DNA of 64,000 nucleotides from Branchiostoma lanceolatum (lineage: Eukaryota; Chordata; Leptocardii; Amphioxiformes; Branchiostomatidae), in contig NC_089722.1 in NCBI RefSeq assembly GCF_035083965.1, positions 38,673,958 through 38,737,957 on the forward strand, in the 5' to 3' direction. Of this stretch, positions 48,245 through 58,928 are shown piece by piece (position 1 is the stretch's first letter; each line of letters starts with the position of its first letter). A model generated the notes under the pieces. The model was not told the origin of the DNA. It ran no database searches and saw only the letters and a program-made list of their open reading frames with translations. The position numbers and the translations under genes are program-made.

Positions 48245-48534
48245 TTTCCAAATTTAAAGTGACCAGTGTTAGATGTTCCAGCTGTCCTGCAAGGCTGTCC
48301 TGTGTACTCAAGTACAGCAGAAGATGGTCGAGTGGTGGGCTGGGCTGAGCCGGACAGTGCACTGTAATCTGCTCAGCGACTTCATTTCCTCCTACTGCCG
48401 TCTCATGTTGGACAATTTCGGAGAGGTTCTTGACGTTTGCAGAAGCTCCTTGTTGCAGCAATGCGAGGAGAGTGAAAACCACCAGGTTTCCCATAGTGTT
48501 ACTTGTCCAAAAAATGAGTAGTGTGGGCCAAGCA

Positions 48535-48793
48535 TAGCCTCCTTCGCAGACTTCCTAGAACGGCGGCGTATATATTTGGGGGAGGGCGGGGACGACGCGA
48601 TTTCTTACACGGGCCAAGGTTTTCTAATGCCGGCAAGGGAGTTTCGCTGCCGAGGAACGACCGCCTTTCTATGTCCCTCGGCGACATAACTCCCTTGCCA
48701 GCATTACAGAACCTTGGCCCGTGTAAGAAATCGCGTCACCCCCCACCCCCAAATATGTACGCCGCCATTCTAGGAAGTCTGCGAAGGAGGCTA
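48535..48793. mobile_element. Foldback MITE with 9-bp duplication, upstream of gene A ATG
   Basis: Arms of about 115 bases are inverted copies starting TAGCCTCCTTCGCAGACTTC. GGCCAAGCA is duplicated exactly at 48526-48534 and 48794-48802. This is the Mutator-like pattern. The element lies 41 bases upstream of the gene A start codon (48494), in its 5' UTR or core promoter. Confidence 0.85.
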
Positions 48794-48809
48794 GGCCAAG
48801 CAAGGCATT

Positions 48810-49900
48810 TGATTAACACAGTGTTGACCAATGAACGGTCTCACAAGTTGCTTTCCACTACACATACTTGTATGGCGGTGTTTTACCAGGATGTTTGGAG
48901 AGCTAAATGCACTGTTGTCAAGCGCTAATGTTTTTTTTTATATCAACAAGTTACCCTTCAGATACGTGTACTACAAATCGACACAAAAAACTGTTTGTGT
49001 TTAAGTCCATGATGATTTGATAATCAGTTTTCGTCCGTTTCCAAAAAGGACGAAGTTTTCGGCCATGCAGTCAATGGTAAAAAGTAGCAAAATGAGAAAA
49101 AGCATGCTGTAAATTGCAAAAACATATTTCGGAAATCTGATACTAATGTCGTAGAATGCCAAATCCCGTAGTCAAAGTTTTGAAAGAACAAAAATAAAGA
49201 ATCGCTTTTCGGTATACTCGGCATACTCTGTGTGTTAAGTTTCGTGCATCCTTCTTGACCACGTAATTTCATAATGAACGCAACTTTTTTTTTTTCATTC
49301 GCACGCTCGCATCAGATTTGGGGTTCCCAGAGGATGTCATCCGTGTAATGAAATCAACATGGCCTCACCTTAGATTGATTGTTTTGAATAATCACGTTTA
49401 CATACCTTCTTGAGAATTTGATAAACACTGCGTGCTGTGACCACTATTTATACAGTTCTACACAAAAATGACGTTTGTTTTCGATACCAAATTTGTCTCT
49501 ATTGAATCGATGTATATCCCAATGTGTCTCAAGTAGCAAAGCAAAGACAAACATCGTAGCTTTGAATGAAGATTTTATTCTTTTGTCATGTTGTATCTCT
49601 AAATACTTTGAAGGGACCTGCTTATGAGTTTTCATCTTGAAACTGCACATGTAAGTGACGCTCAATAATGACAATGGATGATGTTCGTCCATCGTAGCCA
49701 TGTACCATTTCAACAGTACCTCTACTGATGGTGCATACACGCATAGAATATTTATCGGTTACAATAGAAATCAGTAGGTACAGTGTGAAGGTCTCTGTGA
49801 TTAGATTTCGGTAAGTTTGATACGTTTATGTCAAATTGGAGGCAGGCTTGTCTTAGTTACAGTTAATTTAATTGCTAACAACCGTAAAGACAAAGTGGTT
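48810..49900. other. Spacer between the two fibrinogen-related genes
   Basis: Its left part is the residual 5' flank of gene A (AACGGTCTCACAAGTTGCTT resembles the gene B flank AACGGCCACCACGAAACTG at 52966). A retroelement-like 3' phrase (AACATCGTAGCTTTGAATGAAGATTTTATT) lies near 49551-49580. No gene is seen. Confidence 0.4.
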
Positions 49901-52898
49901 TTAGCGAGGCCTGATCTTCATCTCAGTGTGTTTGAGAGAATAGTTGTATCCTTTCCACGGGTACCAGTTGACGCCGTCTGCATGGGACTGATGGGCCCCA
50001 GCATGGTACAGGGCATTCAGGTTGGCACTATGACAGGCATTGTACCACCAGCCTCCCTTGTATCTCTGAGCACAGTTGTAAGTGACGCGACCATCATTGT
50101 CTCTATCCTTCGTTGTGAACAATGCGGAAGAATGGTGGTCCATTGCATCTCCTGAAAGGAGATGTCTTTTAGACAGATGACCATTCTTATATTCTACAAC
50201 AGGCTTTATCGCCATTATATGTACAAGAACACCGTTGAACCGTCAAAACGTTTATATGTCTCCTACATTAAGATTATATGGGACAGTCATCAGACAATGA
50301 CAGTTACATGTTTCAGAAAAATGATATTGTCTTTATTCAATACACCATCCTGAATAGTAAATGCTTTCTTTGCTTGAACTTAATATGCCGACGAGCGATA
50401 TGGAATCATGCCACAAATGGCTAATGGGGATTTCAAGCTAAGCATTATCATCTTATGCTGACTGCTTCAACCATAGCACAGGACGATGTATTGCGCAATG
50501 CAGGTAACTATAGCTAACATTAGACAGTGATATACCTGCAGTTCCCGAATATCCCTCCACAGTCAGTTTGTACATGTGCCCTTCATCCTCCACCCTGAAG
50601 TTACTATACTTGGCGTAGGCCGAGTTTCCCTCGAAGTCCTCCAGGTCAACCCTCAGTTCGTACCCTTGTGCCGTCAGGTGGTGCACGTTGTCATTGCCTG
50701 ATGAAATAATGATGAAGTGGTGTCAATAATACCGTTACTTTCTAAAACATTTGTGGAGAACGCAATTGCTGCATAGCCAATCACAACATGCACAAAATAT
50801 GTTACAGTTCTTGTAGAGAGTAGAATCTCTACATTGCATACCTGTACTGTATTGAGCTGTAAGTTAGTATAAACAGACTAAGACATGTACACACACAAAG
50901 TAAATACATTTTAGCACAGCATAACACTTGATACAAAAAAGACACTCACCCATCCAGAACTCTCCCCTCAGGTCCCCGAACCCCGTCTTGTAGGCCTGCC
51001 AGTCCAGGAGAAAATCAACAGAGCCATCCTGTCGCCTCTGAAAAACCTAGAAACAGAGGATTATTGTGATATTTGCTGAATATGATTTACCAATTGGAAT
51101 CATAATGTGTTTTTGTACCACAGCAGTTGGTTTCAACGTTCAAAGAATCCGGCCATCTTAGCATGGATAATGTTATCTTTATCTGACTTAGCAATGCTAG
51201 ATAGAAGGTGGTCACAGGAGTTAAGAGAGTGGGCAGGTTTACTACAGACAAGAAATATGTCAAGGCTTTTACTAGCTAAGTGTTCATCTAATCAAAATGT
51301 ACTAATTATGTAAGCAGTGCACGTATTGTGATGCTCGATACTCGATAAGTGTAGGTGCGTGTTGAGATTATAATTTACCGTCCATCCTCCCCCGTCAGTG
51401 TCCATGTCACAGTAGACGTGGATGGGACTGATACCTCCCCCAGCGGGATAGATCATGTAGACTCCGCTGGTGTCATGACCGCTATTGAGAAGCTCCTTGC
51501 AGGTTTGTGGACCAGTTACCTTGTCTGTGGATAGACCATTGGAAGAAATGATTATTGGTCGTTGATTAATGTCAGACATCCAGGTAACATACGCCAAATA
51601 GTAGTTACTCAAGCCGTCTGAACTGAAGGTAGGGTTTACTGTCTCTCAGCTTTAGTATACATGGAGGTACACAAGCTACTAAACCACAAGGGTGATGTGA
51701 CAGTATGTAGGTACCTGCATGCTAAAAAATATCAATAACCAAAACCAAAGCCTATTTTGAAGTTTCGATACACATCGCCACAGCTGCCTCCTGACACAAG
51801 GAAATTTGTTCTGCAAAATACTCGTTAATCTGTTAATTCATTACCTTCCAGTTGCTGCAAATCTGTGGCATATTGCTGTAAGGTTGTTCCTTGCTGTTGG
51901 ATGGTGGCTTCCTGTTGCTGCAGAGTGCCTTCCAGTTGCTGCAAGCTGGTGGCTTGTTGCTGATTGGTGGTCTCTAGTTGCTGCAGAGTTCCTTGCAGCT
52001 GCTGTAGAGCTGCAGCCTGAAGCTGGATGATGTTGTCCTGGTTGCTGACTGTCGCCTGCAGAGCCTCAACGGTGGCCTTCAAGTCATCTTCAACCTGCAA
52101 CTGTTTGTTTCAAATGTCCTTCGTAAGCTTTGGCCTAAAATCATTTATCTAATATTAAACGTGGTCTTAGAGTACACATTTGTATACTGACTCATAAGCA
52201 GCGACTTTGTGCAACCTGTAAACGTGTTGCCCGTTGATTGTACAGCTAAATGGTAGAGTGTCTGAATCTTGTTCATGTTTGAGGTGATCAGAACTATAGA
52301 CATGCAAGTGGAAAATGTGTGTGGACTCCATCTTGCATTCCTTGGAGGATACTCATTTTCTTAACCTTTAGCACACTGAAGTAGCCATTTGGCACCCCGT
52401 TCTCTGTTCATTACAGAGTTAGGCAGAAGGGAGAAGGTAATAAGCACATTACGGTTCAATTTCTTTTTGGACTTGCACACAAACACTTGTGGTAGAATTG
52501 ATATGCTCGTCATCTTGTTTGGCAATGATGTGACATTGTATACAAACGCTCAAGAACCCAGTTTCCTCTGATAACGTTGAATACACTTTCTCGACGACAG
52601 TACTTACCTCAGCCAGCTCCTGTTGAGCTAGTTGCTGCACCTGTCCATCCAGGCTGTCAGTCCTATTTTTCAGCTGTACAACCTGTCCCTCCAGGCTGAG
52701 CTGCGCATTCAGGTACAGCAAGAGATGGTCCAGAGCTGGACAGGACGGTGTTGGCTGAGAGGGACAGTACACTGTACACTGTCCCTCGACTTCATTGACT
52801 GCTGTTTCATGGTGGACAATCTCAGGGAGGTTCTTGACATTTGCTGCACCTCCTTGTTACAGCAATATGAGGAGAGCGAAAAACATCAACCTTGCCAT
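49901..52898 (-). CDS. Fibrinogen-related (ficolin-like) gene B with an in-frame stop at codon 14
   Basis: Exons on the minus strand: 52608-52898, 51845-52100, 51379-51524, 50950-51046, 50536-50697 and 49901-50151 (TAA). Every junction is GT-AG and in phase, giving 401 codons. Order: signal peptide ([13 protein letters not shown]), a short cysteine-containing linker, a glutamine/leucine heptad coiled coil ([17 protein letters not shown], then [18 protein letters not shown]), and a fibrinogen domain from [10 protein letters not shown] to HTEMKIRPR, with [26 protein letters not shown] and [12 protein letters not shown]. Family role: secreted oligomeric lectin in innate recognition; the acidic DRDNDG stretch fits the usual calcium site. 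Codon 14 is TAA (52857-52859) where gene A has CAA, so the full protein cannot be made from the obvious ATG. Sequencing error, a null allele or an early pseudogene are all possible. Confidence 0.8.
52362..52441. repeat. Copy of the CACACTGAAGTAGCC repeat
   Basis: Eighty bases that match 4014-4093 (CCTTTAGCACACTGAAGTAG ... GGGAGAAGGTAA), within intron 1 of gene B. Confidence 0.6.
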
Positions 52899-53063
52899 GG
52901 CGTTGCTTGTCAGAAATGGCCTGTGATTCGCGCAGAGCGTTTATTGGTCACAGTGGTTACCAAAGAACGGCCACCACGAAACTGTTTTTCAACAAACATA
53001 CTTCTGGTGCGGTGGATCATAGGAATGTCTTGGCAGTAAAGTGCATAGTTGTTGAGTTCTGAT

Positions 53064-53138
53064 TATGTTTAGCCATACCTAGTATGGCTCAACATATTGT
53101 TTTTGTTATGTTGAGCCCATAAGTATGGGCTCAACATA
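53064..53138 (+). repeat. Tandem pair of hairpins at the start of a repeat unit
   Basis: Two stem-loops, 53064-53096 (TATGTTTAGCCATAC ... ATGGCTCAACATA) and 53107-53138 (TATGTTGAGCCCATA / TATGGGCTCAACATA), are each followed by TTGTxTTTG. At 56449, 61969 and 63576 a different stem (ATTTCACTTCCCATACC) occupies the same place before TTGTATTTGTCTGG. Confidence 0.7.
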
Positions 53139-53690
53139 TTGTATTTGTCTGGTTCTTCTTCTTCTTCTTCTTCTCCTCCTCCTGACAAATCTTCAAATGG
53201 CTTCTACTCCGCCATTTCTTACCCAACCGACCTGAAATTTGGCATGGAGGTAAAGATGGCGAATACCCACAGGCCCTTTTTTGATCGTTTTGAAACAGGC
53301 CTTAAAATCATTTTTATGGAGTTTTTTTGGGGCATTTTTAGGCAATTTCTATATTTTTGGCTCCTGTGCCCTGGTATTACAAGCAAATGACCTGGAATTC
53401 GGCACAAGGGTGCCTGGAACATGTCCCTACAGGACTTTAATCACATTTCTGGTGTACATCACTTCAAAATGCTTCGTATGGGGGACTTTTGGACCCATTT
53501 TCAGACCAAAAATGGGTCAAAAGTGCTGTCCCCGTTCCATGTTCTATCTAAGAATCCATGTTCTATCTAAGGTTCCGGGCGTTCCATTTGCTGCTGGCCA
53601 AAGAACATGAGTTCTTTTCTGGTTACCTGAGGTCATGTTGCAGGTAAACACGCAAGCCTTTGCAGTAAGAAGCTCTTGGCGTCTCGCAGT
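53139..53690 (+). repeat. TTC-led repeat unit, copy 1
   Basis: TTGTATTTGTCTGGTTCTTC, then CTCCTCCTCCTGACAAATCT, GACCTGAAATTTGGCATGG, GAAACAGGCCTTAAAATCAT, CCTGTGCCCTGGTATTACAA, a second GACCTGGAATTCGGCAC unit, and CATGTTCTATCTAAG repeats, ending near TCTCGCAG. Frames across it are not coding. Copies at 56480-57050, 60410-60965, 62010-62570 and 63617-64000. Confidence 0.8.
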
Positions 53691-54289
53691 GTAGTAGGGG
53701 TGGCGCAGAGCCCGAAATTTGTTCTCCGGCCCCGTCAAAACCGAAAAATGCGCCAAATTCAAGGCGTACGATCTGATACATAACGGTCAAAAATCGCTTA
53801 TATTTTTATACCAGTAGTTAAAGAAGGTTCTTAACTCAATATCTGTGAAAGATTTACTAAAATACCGTCAACCATAAGCGAGAAATCGCCCATCGGGTTA
53901 CGCGCATTTCGCCCGCGGGAGCAGGTGCACCCGCTTCCCGGTCACGCTCTTGGGGAGGGCCGGCTTCGCGCCGATCCAAATACGGATCGTTACGTCACTC
54001 GTAAACAAGAAAACTAGTCGCCAATTTGTAGCCAGCATTACGATCTACAAAATGATGTAAGTGGTCAGCTTGTGCGACTTCCATTGGTGAAAATATTCAC
54101 ATTTTAATTTTTCAAATCGAAATTCCGGAGGGAGGTACCCCTTTAAAAAAATTGTAGCCATTGGTATCGTTGGAAAATTCAAGAGATTGTTGTTATTTTG
54201 GTACCAAATTCGCATATATTCGAGCCATGGTGGGCTCCGTAATCGGCTGATACTTTTAAAATTGCGAGCCAGTTTTGGGAAGGAAGCAA

Positions 54290-55098
54290 GATGGTGGACG
54301 GCGGCCCGGGCGCTACTGACCGCTGTAGTTCGGAGCCGATTACGTCGGCATCGGGCCAAAATACGGACACTTCTACCACCCAAGTGCCAGGTAATGTCTT
54401 TTTCCAAGTCTTTACGTAGTTTTATGTGGGTTTGGGGTTATTTTTATGTCAAATTTGGCCGCATGATTATCGGTAAACACTGTTGTTTTTGTATGCCGCA
54501 TTGTAGCTCAAATGATTTGAATTTGCCGTTTTAATACGTGGATTTTCGTGCCAGTGGTTGCATGTATGATTACTATAAATCATTTTCAACGCCCTATGGA
54601 TGCATTTGGTTCCTGTTTTTTTTGCTAGTGCCGTAATCTAAATTTAAAATGCAGAAAACTGTACTTGCTATCCTCACCTTCTGACGTCACTGCTAGGAGG
54701 AGGGGGGCGGCGGGGATGCCCAGCTGCCCTCTACTAGAGTCGTAGTTTCTGTTGTAATTTATTTTATGAGTAGAAGTATAAACCTCACTTAACAGAATCA
54801 TGCTGGTCTGTTAAGTTTATTAATTTGTTACATTTATAATGAATGAGAGCCTTTATTATTGTATGCAATTACCAGTACTACTTAGTATATGTATGGTAGC
54901 TAATGGAGGAAATAGCGGTAAAGTACCCAAGTATCCAAGTTTCATATTTATCTCATCATAGATTGTTTGAAATGTGTGTCTGCCATGAATGTATTATATA
55001 GTTTGAATTTCAACAGACGTTTTCTCTTTTGACACAGGAATGAAGAGAGTGAAGAGGAGGAAAGTGATGAAGAACCAACAGAACTGCCAGTGAACTAG
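54290..55098 (+). other. Possible small two-exon transcript
   Basis: A CpG-rich segment holds an ATG at 54290 followed by 33 codons (MVDGGPGATDRCSSEPITSA...) to a good donor (CCAG|GTAATG). A second open block at 55050-55098 follows an acceptor (TTTTGACACAG) and reads NEESEEEESDEEPTELPVN then a stop, which looks like an acidic protein tail. The simple join does not keep that frame, and AATAAA appears at 55376. It may be a fragment, a transposon gene or chance. No family recognised. Confidence 0.25.
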
Positions 55099-55589
55099 AA
55101 GACGAGACTAGATATTCTATTTGCCGTAAATAACTTTGTAGTTTTGGTACATAACGAAAGAGAACTTCAGTAACTTCTACCCTTGTAGTGATCAGCATGT
55201 GTGTCTTGGTTATCTCAGCTGGATAGAGAAACCATACAAAAAGTAGATTTAGCTTTTGTAGTTGATTCAACTGTAGAAATAGTTCCAGACCAGAGAAGCA
55301 ATGGCCACCTGTTCCATGATCCAGTTGTCTGATTCCCGTAAAATTGAAATATAATACATGTACAACAGTACAATACAATAAATACATGTACTTTGCCACT
55401 CAACTGCCCTGCAACAAGAAACGAAAGTCCTGCAGTGAAAAAAGGGGAAGAAATGAAATGAAGGCTGGATATTGAATTGTCGGACCAATATTGCAGATTG
55501 TACAAAGAATGATATCAGTGTGTACAAATGTAAATATATAGCATTGGGTAATACATGTAGTTCAATATTTCTGGATCAGATTATATCTT

Positions 55590-55870
55590 TGAGGCTAGAT
55601 TTGAAATCAGCATGTGTCTAAACCTCTGTGTACCAAGTTTTTTTCTTTTATCTTCAAGTATAAGGAAGATATGCAAGTTGCATATTTAATTAGCGGATGC
55701 ACATCTTATTACCTCAGGAAATCAATTATTCATCATAATTCATAATTTCTGAAGCAGATATATAGATTTTATGGCCATATTTAGATTCAGCATGTTACAG
55801 AACCCATGTATGCCAAGTTGTTTCCTTGTATATTGTACGGTTACAGAGATATCGCAATCTTGCATATTTA
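55590..55870 (+). repeat. Degenerate two-unit tandem repeat
   Basis: ATTTGAAATCAGCATGTGTC...CCAAGTTTTTTTCTTTTAT and ATTTAGATTCAGCATGTTAC...CCAAGTTGTTTCCTTGTAT, about 175 bases apart, each followed by TGCATATTTAA. Confidence 0.5.
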
Positions 55871-56029
55871 AGATGTCCTGTGCCCATGTCCATTTTTTCC
55901 CACTTTTGGTGATATTTTGAGATGAGAAGTCTGAAGAAACGATGAAGGCAAAGCTACAAGATTTAAGGACTTGTTAATATCATTGTAAATAAAGAGAATG
56001 CAGCTTATTTGGTGCTTCTATTGTGAATT

Positions 56030-57055
56030 ATTACTGAGTTATGACAGTTTTAAGATATTACATTTTAACGGTTTTTACGGATTCCGGAGAATTTGAGGAC
56101 TAATTCTCAGACCTTTGAATGGCCGTAACTCGCTAACGGTATGTCCGATTTTGTTGAAACAAAAACCATTCTGTTTCTTTCACAAATACCTATCAGATGA
56201 CACCAATTAAAAAGATATGAAGAGTTTGAAATTTTTGTTTTTGCACGGGTGATTCTGGAACAGTAAATTTATGCATCGGGAGGGAGATTGGCAAAGTATG
56301 ATGCTCTCGTAAATGTTGCCTTCCAACATGCAGTTAATATTTCGATTTGCCCAGGAGTTATTTTGGGACAGCCCTTCTTGCATGAGGAGGAGTATGGGCG
56401 AAACATGCTGAATTTGCTCTTAAAGCAAATGACGGCCAGTCTAGTTATATTTCACTTCCCATACCTAGAGGTATGGGTAGAGTGAAATATATTGTATTTG
56501 TCTGGTTCTTCTTCTTCTTCTTCTTCTTCTTCTCCTCCTCCTGACAAATCTTCAAATGGCTTCTACTCCGCCATTTCTTACCCAACCGACCTGAAATTTG
56601 GCATGGAGGTAAAGAGGGCGAATACCCACAGGCCCTTTTTAAATCGTTTTGAAACAGGCCTTAAAATCATTTTTATGGAGGTTTTTTGGGGCATTTTTAG
56701 GCAATTTCTGTATTTTTGGTTCCTGTGCCCTGGTATTACAAGCAAATGACCTAGAATTCGGCACAAGGGTGCCTTGAACATGTCCCTACAGGACTTCAAT
56801 CACATTTCGGGTGTACATCACTTCAAAATGCTTTGTTTTGGGGACTTTTGGACCCATTTTCAGACCAAAAACGGGTCAAAAGTGCTGTCCCCGTTCCATG
56901 TTCTATCTAAGAATCCATGTTCTATCTAAGGTTCCGGGGGCTCCATTTGCTGCTGGCCAAAGAACATGTGTTCTTTTCAGGTAACCTGAGGTCATGTTGC
57001 AGGTAAACACGCAAGCCTTTGCACTAAGAAGCTCTTGGTGTCTCGCAGAACTTGA
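56030..57055 (+). repeat. TTC-led repeat unit, copy 2, with preceding leader
   Basis: The leader (GCATGAGGAGGAGTATGGGC, AATTTGCTCTTAAAGCAAAT, GACGGCCAGTCTAGTT) also precedes the unit at 60410. Hairpin at 56449-56489, then the same unit as 53139-53690. Confidence 0.75.
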
Positions 57056-57763
57056 ATAGAGAATTTGTTTGCACGGGTGATTTTGAAACAGTCAATTTAT
57101 GCATTGAGAGGGACTCCGAGGGAGATTGGCAAAGTATGATGCTCTCGCAAATGTTGCCAAATAAACATGGTTTTGGGGGCATGGTCAGATTTAATTATGG
57201 TGGCTTCAACCACTAATAAATCACGACTTGACGACGAGAAAAATGCAATCCGTCTCTGAATTGGTTGTGTCGCACTTATATACAACTTATAATCAAACCC
57301 ATACCAACGATGATGATATACCACTAGGCCGAGGTAGGCCGATCTGATCGATTGCGAGCAGGTTTGCATGCAGTTTCACTTTCTGCACCAACAACCTTTG
57401 ACCCAGGAAGTAATACTTCACAAGCGCCTCTCAAAGCGCGATTGTCTACACATGATGTGAATGAATATCAGCAAACTTTTGAATTGTTGAAATAATTTTA
57501 CTGTAAAAAAGACAGGCATTGTTGGCTTTTTATGCGGTAGTTATCTAGCACGTTTTTAATAGGTCATTTTGCGTTGTAGGGGTTCAACACAACTTAAATT
57601 GTTAATACTTTTTGAATAGCAAGGTTAAGAATAGACTAGAAATTTCATACGCTATTTATCTCATAATTGTTTACATATGAAATTGTTTTATATAAGATAA
57701 ACCAATGTCGGGTCGGCCTTTGTATGTGCCACGAAGCCCTTCCCACTCCTAATAGTAATAATG

Positions 57764-58832
57764 TTGGGTAACATAAATTCGCCATTTTTCCGATAATGGT
57801 TGACTAAAATCATTCCAGCAGAACAACAAACCATCCTTTTTTTCTATTATTCTGTCAGTATCATGTACTATCTTAAAGTTTGCACTAATCATATATATGG
57901 TAGATTTTGTCTCTAGTCGTGCTGACACCAGAATATTTCAACTTGAAACTACCGTCCGCCGCACGCACAATGACGGTGTTGTCGGACAGGTGTGAACATT
58001 AATTCGGGAGTGAAGATTCGTCTTGAATATCTTACCGCTAATTACATTTTATACAGCAGCTATTCGTTCCATCCGTGGCTTGAGGAGAGTGCTATGGATA
58101 TAGATGTGTCTAAGTAAAAAAAAATACACGAAAAAACGGCCGTACCGCACGCATCAGGCCTACGGGAACAACCCGTGTGTTGAGTCGGTAGAACGTCAAA
58201 GTCGACATCCACCGTCATGGCAACGAGTACATTATTCATGGCAAGTTAGCCGGATGCCGTAGCATTGATAATACTACTATGTCCATGTATTCCTTGTTGT
58301 GTTAGAAGCAAACTTTGAGGAAAATATCGTCCTCAGTCCACAATCACACGCAACATTTAGACAAAAAAGTGTTCCTCACAAACCTTTGTCGTCTGCTTGA
58401 CAACAGGATTCTGGGTAATGATATGGCGGCGGGAAAATACACGTGCCGTAGGTTGTAGCAACAAAGAGGGGTTTTGATGATTGATCACACTTAGAGTCCA
58501 ATTGCAGGTCAGCAATTTTAAGAAAATAAGTTGTCTTGTAAATGATTGTGTTTAGCAGGAAGCGGATGTGACATTTGTCTTATAAACCAGCCGACAACGA
58601 TGCAGTGTGATTCTCCCACGATGCCCTCAGACTGTTCCAATAAGGGACGGAGAGTTTTTGTCCTCGTCGCCTTCTAATGCATGGTTATCGAAGCTTTTCA
58701 GCCAGTGTTCTGAATACGTTAGTCTGTCAAGTTTGCATTTCTAGCGGTATTACTGATGTTGCATCTAGCACATATCCCTAAATACCCCGTTTTCGAAAAA
58801 TCGTGAATTTAAGTACCCCGCGAATTTATGTT
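57764..58832. mobile_element. 1.07-kb TIR element (GGGTAACATAAATTCG ends)
   Basis: Inverted ends GTTGGGTAACATAAATTCGC and GCGAATTTATGTTACCCAAC. Flanks AATGTT and AACGTT are near-identical, so the duplication length is uncertain. The interior carries no transposase that I recognise. Confidence 0.6.
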
Positions 58833-58928
58833 ACCCAACGTTATAGTTTTGTATATTTGCATAGTGCATGTTTGCGCATTTTTCCAGGGTGATGTATAGT
58901 ATTGTACTTTTATATATAGTGTATAGCA

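Larger units (their letters stand above)
29548..48270. mobile_element. 18.7-kb TIR transposon inserted in exon 1 of gene A
   Basis: The ends are identical 26-bp inverted repeats beginning AACACTGGTCACTTTAAA (29548-29573 and 48245-48270). The tetramer AGAT is duplicated at 29544-29547 and 48271-48274. Removing the 18,723-bp element and one AGAT rejoins exon 1 in frame (GQLEHLKNKTDSLDG), matching gene B ([15 protein letters not shown]), so the boundaries are exact. I see no transposase, only repeat arrays, a foldback structure, a pogo-like element and LINE pieces, so it is non-autonomous or decayed. A 4-bp duplication fits several superfamilies (Sola, Chapaev, Ginger, Academ); the end sequence does not decide between them. 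Confidence 0.9.
24016..48494 (-). pseudogene. Fibrinogen-related (ficolin-like) gene A, disrupted
   Basis: Minus-strand exons by comparison with gene B: exon 1 at 48271-48494 plus 29480-29547 (split by an 18.7-kb insertion), coiled-coil exon at about 28300-28788 and 26788-26920 (split by about 1.4 kb), then 26454-26599, 26012-26108, 25737-25890 and 24016-24266 (TAG). It would encode a signal peptide (MGNLVVFTLLALLQQGASA), a glutamine-rich heptad coiled coil and a C-terminal fibrinogen domain ([48 protein letters not shown]). Such proteins are secreted, multimerise through the coil and bind carbohydrates or acetyl groups. Relative to gene B, exon 5 has lost 11 bases after TACGAA and gained 3, a net -8 that shifts the frame within the fibrinogen domain. 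All splice sites are otherwise intact, suggesting recent decay. Confidence 0.85.

Noticed and set aside
53139..53390. Serine-rich open frame beginning MYLSGSSSSSSSPPP, repeated several times
   Set aside because: The serine run is the TTC tract of a transposon repeat unit; copies differ by indels without frame conservation.
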